DNA from: Mesorhizobium sp. M2D.F.Ca.ET.226.01.1.1
GTDB lineage: Bacteria > Pseudomonadota > Alphaproteobacteria > Rhizobiales > Rhizobiaceae
Length of the DNA: 64,000 nt
NCBI RefSeq assembly: GCF_004022705.2
Contig: NZ_RZOY02000014.1
Coordinates: 124,001 to 188,000 of the forward strand
Reading direction: 5' to 3'
Part shown: one piece after another, positions 60,780 through 64,000 of the stretch
How positions within the stretch are numbered: the stretch's first letter is position 1
Layout: each line of letters opens with the position of its first letter
Position numbers and translations under genes: made by a program
The notes under the pieces: generated by a model
Told to the model about the DNA's origin: nothing
The model's input: the letters and a program-made list of their open reading frames with translations, nothing else
Databases searched by the model: none

Positions 60780-61649
60780 ATGAACGCTCTACTCACATCC
60801 GCCGTGGCGGGACTGACGGCCGGGGGCACTTATGCCCTGCTCGGCGTCTGCGCCGTCTTCACCTACCGGCTCGTCGCCGTGGTGAACTTCACCGGAGCCT
60901 CGATCGGCGCCGCCGTCACTTTCGTGCTGATCGCGCTGTTCGAGGCCGGCTTCCCGATCTGGCCCTCGGTGCTGGCGGGCATCGCGGCGGGGACACTAAC
61001 CGGCGTTGCAATCGGCTATATCATGACCAGATGGTTCGGTGAGGCGAGCGCCTCGACCAAGGCGGCGGTGACGGTGGCGTTGCTCGTCGGGCTGATCGCC
61101 GTCGGGCTGCGGCTCACCGGTGGCCAGCATCCGCACAACATGCCGGAGCTGTTCCCGGGCTCGGCTTTCCGGCTGGCTGGCGTCGAGGTGACCATCGCCT
61201 CGGTGCTCACCATCGGCCTGGCGGTGCTGTTCACCATCCTCTCCGACCTCTTTCTCAACCGCACCAAGGTCGGTCTCAATCTGCGTGCGTTGGCGGACCG
61301 GCCGATGGCCGCCGAATTGCTCGGCGTGCGCGTGCAGCTCCTGTCGCTGCTGGTCTGGGGCATGACCGGCGCCTTCACCACTTTCGCGCTGATGATCATC
61401 GCGCCGCAGCGCTCGCCGAACTTCATGACGCTCAGCCTGCTTGTCGTGCCGGCGCTGGCCGCGGCGCTCATCGGCCTCTTCCGCAGCTTCTGGTGGACGC
61501 TGGCCGGCGGCATCGCGCTCGGCATCGTCGAAGGACTGGCAAGCTCCATCGAAAGCGTCAGCCAGTACCGCGGCGCCATCCCGTTCCTGGTGGTGCTTGC
61601 CGTTCTCCTCTGGTCGCAGCGGGAGGCCCGCTGGGATGAAGCGCGCTAG
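60780..61649 (+). CDS. livH: HAAT ABC transporter permease, LivH type (second importer)
   Basis: This 289-residue inner-membrane protein has about eight helices. It begins MNALLTSAVAGLTAGGTYAL and carries the coupling loop LNLRALADRPMAAELLGVRV and LSLLVVPALAAALIGLFRSF. The 126-bp leader after the binding-protein gene is the longest gap in this operon. The stop overlaps the LivM-LivG fusion start by 14 bp. Confidence 0.9.
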   Translation: MNALLTSAVAGLTAGGTYALLGVCAVFTYRLVAVVNFTGASIGAAVTFVLIALFEAGFPIWPSVLAGIAAGTLTGVAIGYIMTRWFGEASASTKAAVTVALLVGLIAVGLRLTGGQHPHNMPELFPGSAFRLAGVEVTIASVLTIGLAVLFTILSDLFLNRTKVGLNLRALADRPMAAELLGVRVQLLSLLVWGMTGAFTTFALMIIAPQRSPNFMTLSLLVVPALAAALIGLFRSFWWTLAGGIALGIVEGLASSIESVSQYRGAIPFLVVLAVLLWSQREARWDEAR

Positions 61650-63354
61650 TCTCCGGGCCTCTGTGACCCTTATCGTCGTGGCGCTCGTCGCCGGCGGTGT
61701 CGCCTATGCCGGCCTGCTGCCGTCCTATTGGGTGTTTCTCGCAACCTCGGTGCTGATCACCGGCGTCGCGCTGCAGAGCCTCGGCCTCGTCGCCGGCCGC
61801 ACCGGCATGATCGCGCTCTGCCAGACGTCCTTCGCCGGCGTCGGCGCCTGGACGGTGGGCTATCTCAACCTCGCCGAGGCGCCTGGCGGTCTTGCAGCGT
61901 GGATACTGGTCGGCGGCCTGGCGGCCGTGCCGGTCGGCGTTACCATCGGCCTGCCGGCGCTGCGGCTGCGTGGCATCAACCTCGCCATCGTCACGCTCTC
62001 CTTCGCCACCGCCTTCGACACCATCCTCGCCACCATGACCTATCCCGGCCAGACCGATTTCCTGCAGGTGCCGCGGCCGGAACTGTTCGACAGCGACGAG
62101 GGCTATTTCGTCTTCGTGCTGCTGTTTTACGTGGCGATCGCCGTGGCGCTCGAAGTCATCAGCCGCTCCCGGCTCGGCGCCTCCTGGCTGGCCGTGCGCC
62201 ACTCCGAACGCGCCGCCGCCGCGCATGGCGTCAGCATCGCCACTGCCAAGCTCTCGGCCTTTGCGCTGAGCGCCTTCGTCGCCGGCATTTCCGGCGGCCT
62301 GCTCGCCGGCTATCTTGGCACGCTCGTCGCCGAGAATTTCAGCATGATGCAGTCGCTCTCGCTCTATGCGGTATCGGTGATGACCGGCGCGCATTTCGCC
62401 GAGGGCGCGATCATCGGCGGCCTGCTCGTCGTCATGTTCCCGGAAATCCTGCGCCGGCTCGACTGGCCGCAGGACATCGGCAACGTGCTCTTCGCCATCG
62501 GCGCCACCCAGGCGCTGTCGACCGGCGAGACGATGAGCGAGACCTTCCGGCGCCAGTTCCGCAAGCTGCTGCCGACAAGCGCGCCGAAAGCGGTTGCCGC
62601 GCGCGGCTCGGACCTGCCGGCGCCAATCGAGCGCGCGGCCGGGCCAGCGCTCACCATCGAAGGTTTGACGGTGCGCTATGGCAGCGTCGTCGCGCTGAAC
62701 AATGTCAGCCTGAACGTTGCCGCCGGCGCGGTGGCCGGCCTGATCGGTCCGAACGGCGCCGGCAAGTCGACCTTCATCGACGCGGTCGCCGGCTTCCTGT
62801 CCTCCTATCAGGGCAGCGTACGGTTGGGCGGCAGGCCGCTCGAAGGCGTGCCGGCGCATCTGCGCGCCCGCGACGGCGTGCGCCGCACCTGGCAGACCAA
62901 CCGTATCGCGCCGGAGCTCACAGTCGGCGGTTACCTTGCGCTCGCGACCAAGGGCCTGTCGGCGGGCGAGACCAGGGCGATCCTCGACTGGCTCGACTGT
63001 CCGCATCCCGACACACCGGTTGCTTCGGTCGATGCCGGCACCAGGCGGCTGCTCGATGTCGCCGGCGTCGTCGCGGCGCGTCCCGCCGTGGTCCTGCTCG
63101 ACGAGCCCGCCGCCGGCCAGTCGCATGAAGAGACGCTGCGCCTCGGACAACGCATTGCCGAAATCCCGAGACTGTTCGGTTCGGCGGTGCTTTTGGTCGA
63201 GCACGATATGGACCTGGTGCGGGCGGTCTGCTCGGAGGTCACCGTGCTCGATTTCGGCCAGGTCATCGCTTCCGGCCCGCCGGCGAAAGTGCTCAGCGAA
63301 CGCGCGGTGAAGAAGGCCTATCTCGGCATCGAGGAAGAGAGCGTGGCGGCATGA
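61636..63354 (+). CDS. LivM-LivG fusion: HAAT permease and ATPase in one polypeptide
   Basis: This 572-residue protein joins a LivM-type permease (about 1-310: LVAGRTGMIALCQTSFAGVG, RLRGINLAIVTLSFATAF, coupling loop SWLAVRHSERAAAAHGVS) to a LivG-type ATPase (about 338-572). Walker A GPNGAGKST (371-379), Walker B VVLLDE (485-490) and switch His (LVEHDMDL) are normal. The signature that should read like LPYGQQRLLEIA is SVDAGTRRLLDVAGVVA (465-481), and the helical subdomain before it is short. Start ATG 61636 follows GGGAGG by 9 nt. The LivF partner at 63351 has a canonical signature, so one of the two ATP sites in the dimer may be weakened. Confidence 0.88.
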   Translation: MKRASLRASVTLIVVALVAGGVAYAGLLPSYWVFLATSVLITGVALQSLGLVAGRTGMIALCQTSFAGVGAWTVGYLNLAEAPGGLAAWILVGGLAAVPVGVTIGLPALRLRGINLAIVTLSFATAFDTILATMTYPGQTDFLQVPRPELFDSDEGYFVFVLLFYVAIAVALEVISRSRLGASWLAVRHSERAAAAHGVSIATAKLSAFALSAFVAGISGGLLAGYLGTLVAENFSMMQSLSLYAVSVMTGAHFAEGAIIGGLLVVMFPEILRRLDWPQDIGNVLFAIGATQALSTGETMSETFRRQFRKLLPTSAPKAVAARGSDLPAPIERAAGPALTIEGLTVRYGSVVALNNVSLNVAAGAVAGLIGPNGAGKSTFIDAVAGFLSSYQGSVRLGGRPLEGVPAHLRARDGVRRTWQTNRIAPELTVGGYLALATKGLSAGETRAILDWLDCPHPDTPVASVDAGTRRLLDVAGVVAARPAVVLLDEPAAGQSHEETLRLGQRIAEIPRLFGSAVLLVEHDMDLVRAVCSEVTVLDFGQVIASGPPAKVLSERAVKKAYLGIEEESVAA

Positions 63355-64000
63355 GCAGGCTCGTCGTTTCCAACCTGTCGATCAACCGCGCCGAATTGCC
63401 CGTCGTCACCTCGGTCGATCTCATCGCCGAGAGCGGCGCGATCAGCGTCGTGCTCGGCGCCAACGGCGCGGGCAAGACGACGCTGCTCGAAGGTCTGTCG
63501 GGGGTCATCCCGGTTGCCGGCGGCACCATCGCCATCGACGGCCGTGCACTGCAGAAGGCCCGGCCCGGCGCGCGCTCGCGCGAAGGGCTTGCCCATGTCG
63601 AGCAGGGTCGCACCGTGTTCCGGCAACTGACGACCGAAGAGAATTTGCGCGTCAGCCTGCATCCGGGCGCCGACATCGGCGAAGCCTATGCGCTGTTTCC
63701 CGAACTGGTGCAGCGCCGTACGGTGAAGGCGAGTCTGCTTTCGGGCGGCGAACAGCAGATGCTGGTGATTGCGCGCGCGCTTCTCACCCGGCCGAAGGTG
63801 CTGCTGATCGATGAGATGTCCGCCGGTCTCGCCCCGGTCATCGTCACGCGGCTGATGACGGCCGTGCGCAAGCTGGCCGATGACGGCCTCGCGGTGGTGC
63901 TCGTGGAGCAGTTCGCGGCGCTTGCGCTGTCGATCGGCAACCGCGCCTATGTCATGCGGCGCGGCCGCGTCGTCTATGACGGCGACTGCGCGAAGCTCAG
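63351..64000 (+). CDS. livF: HAAT ABC transporter ATP-binding protein, LivF type, partial
   Basis: The gene begins at ATG 63351, overlapping the fusion's TGA (ATGA), and is still open at the window end; about 216 residues are visible. They show GANGAGKTT (Walker A), HVEQGRTVFRQLTTEENLRV, canonical signature LSGGEQQMLVIARA, Walker B VLLIDE with MSAGLAPVIV and switch VLVEQF. Typical LivF proteins have ~235 residues, so only the last ~20 are missing. It completes the importer with the binding protein at 59469, livH and the LivM-LivG fusion. Confidence 0.92.
   Translation, partial: MSRLVVSNLSINRAELPVVTSVDLIAESGAISVVLGANGAGKTTLLEGLSGVIPVAGGTIAIDGRALQKARPGARSREGLAHVEQGRTVFRQLTTEENLRVSLHPGADIGEAYALFPELVQRRTVKASLLSGGEQQMLVIARALLTRPKVLLIDEMSAGLAPVIVTRLMTAVRKLADDGLAVVLVEQFAALALSIGNRAYVMRRGRVVYDGDCAKL

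Noticed and set aside
1..64000. tRNA/rRNA genes, CRISPR arrays, transposases, prophage genes or a replication origin
   Set aside because: None were seen on either strand: no cloverleaf-like conserved T-loop segments in gaps, no regularly spaced repeats, no DDE or tyrosine recombinase motifs and no DnaA-box cluster.

Overview
The window is high-GC DNA (about 64% by eye) from an alphaproteobacterium of the order Hyphomicrobiales. A Mesorhizobium-like genome is the best fit, for three reasons: short palindromic intergenic elements of a kind I associate with Mesorhizobium, an AbcR/alpha-r15-type small RNA, and a very high density of catabolic ABC transporters, dehydrogenases and LysR/AraC/IclR/MarR regulators. 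No rRNA, tRNA, phage genes, transposase or CRISPR array was seen. It looks like a chromosomal catabolic region.

Layout. 0-7 kb: a decayed AraC fragment, then a LysR regulator, a methyltransferase, a small membrane protein, an Lrp regulator divergent from an MFS exporter, a GNAT acetyltransferase, AnmK and an atypical SDR, with several copies of a palindromic repeat. 7.5-10.2 kb: metQ-metN-metI methionine importer. 10.4-11.6 kb: a 2-oxoglutarate/Fe(II) oxygenase with its terminator and a candidate AbcR small RNA. 11.6-20.1 kb: a 4-hydroxyphenylacetate (homoprotocatechuate) degradation cluster. It has hpaF-E-D-G-H under divergent hpaR, hpaB-C under a divergent AraC regulator, and no hpaI aldolase.

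20.1-30.5 kb: an IclR regulator leads a minus-strand operon (UPF0261/Tm-1-like protein, HAD hydrolase, class III aminotransferase). It is divergent from an APC permease and an aldehyde dehydrogenase, and these face a GMC oxidoreductase and a second aldehyde dehydrogenase. 30.6-32.3 kb: a polytopic membrane protein and a YceI protein sit between two 44-bp direct repeats. 32.4-39.1 kb: SDR, MoaF-like protein, SnoaL-like protein and a complete branched-chain-amino-acid-type (HAAT) ABC importer form one operon. 39.1-48.8 kb: small regulator/enzyme pairs, a methyltransferase and a GGDEF-EAL protein. 48.9-52.3 kb: a 1134-residue fusion of lysophospholipid flippase, acyltransferase and acyl-ACP synthetase, with a row of TetR-type palindromes upstream.

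52.8-64 kb: a second IclR-led locus. Divergently it encodes a class III aminotransferase, two SDRs, a YtcJ-type amidohydrolase, a COG0523/CobW GTPase (probable metallochaperone) and another HAAT importer. In that importer the LivM permease and LivG ATPase are one polypeptide, and its livF runs off the window end.

How it fits together: most clusters pair uptake of a small amine, amino-acid-like or aromatic compound with oxidation or transamination and one dedicated regulator. The most notable items are the candidate AbcR sRNA, a palindrome shared by three catabolic control regions, the TetR-type operator array before aas, the LivM-LivG fusion with a degenerate ABC signature, the metallochaperone-amidohydrolase overlap, and the TTG start that exposes the catalytic proline of HpaF.
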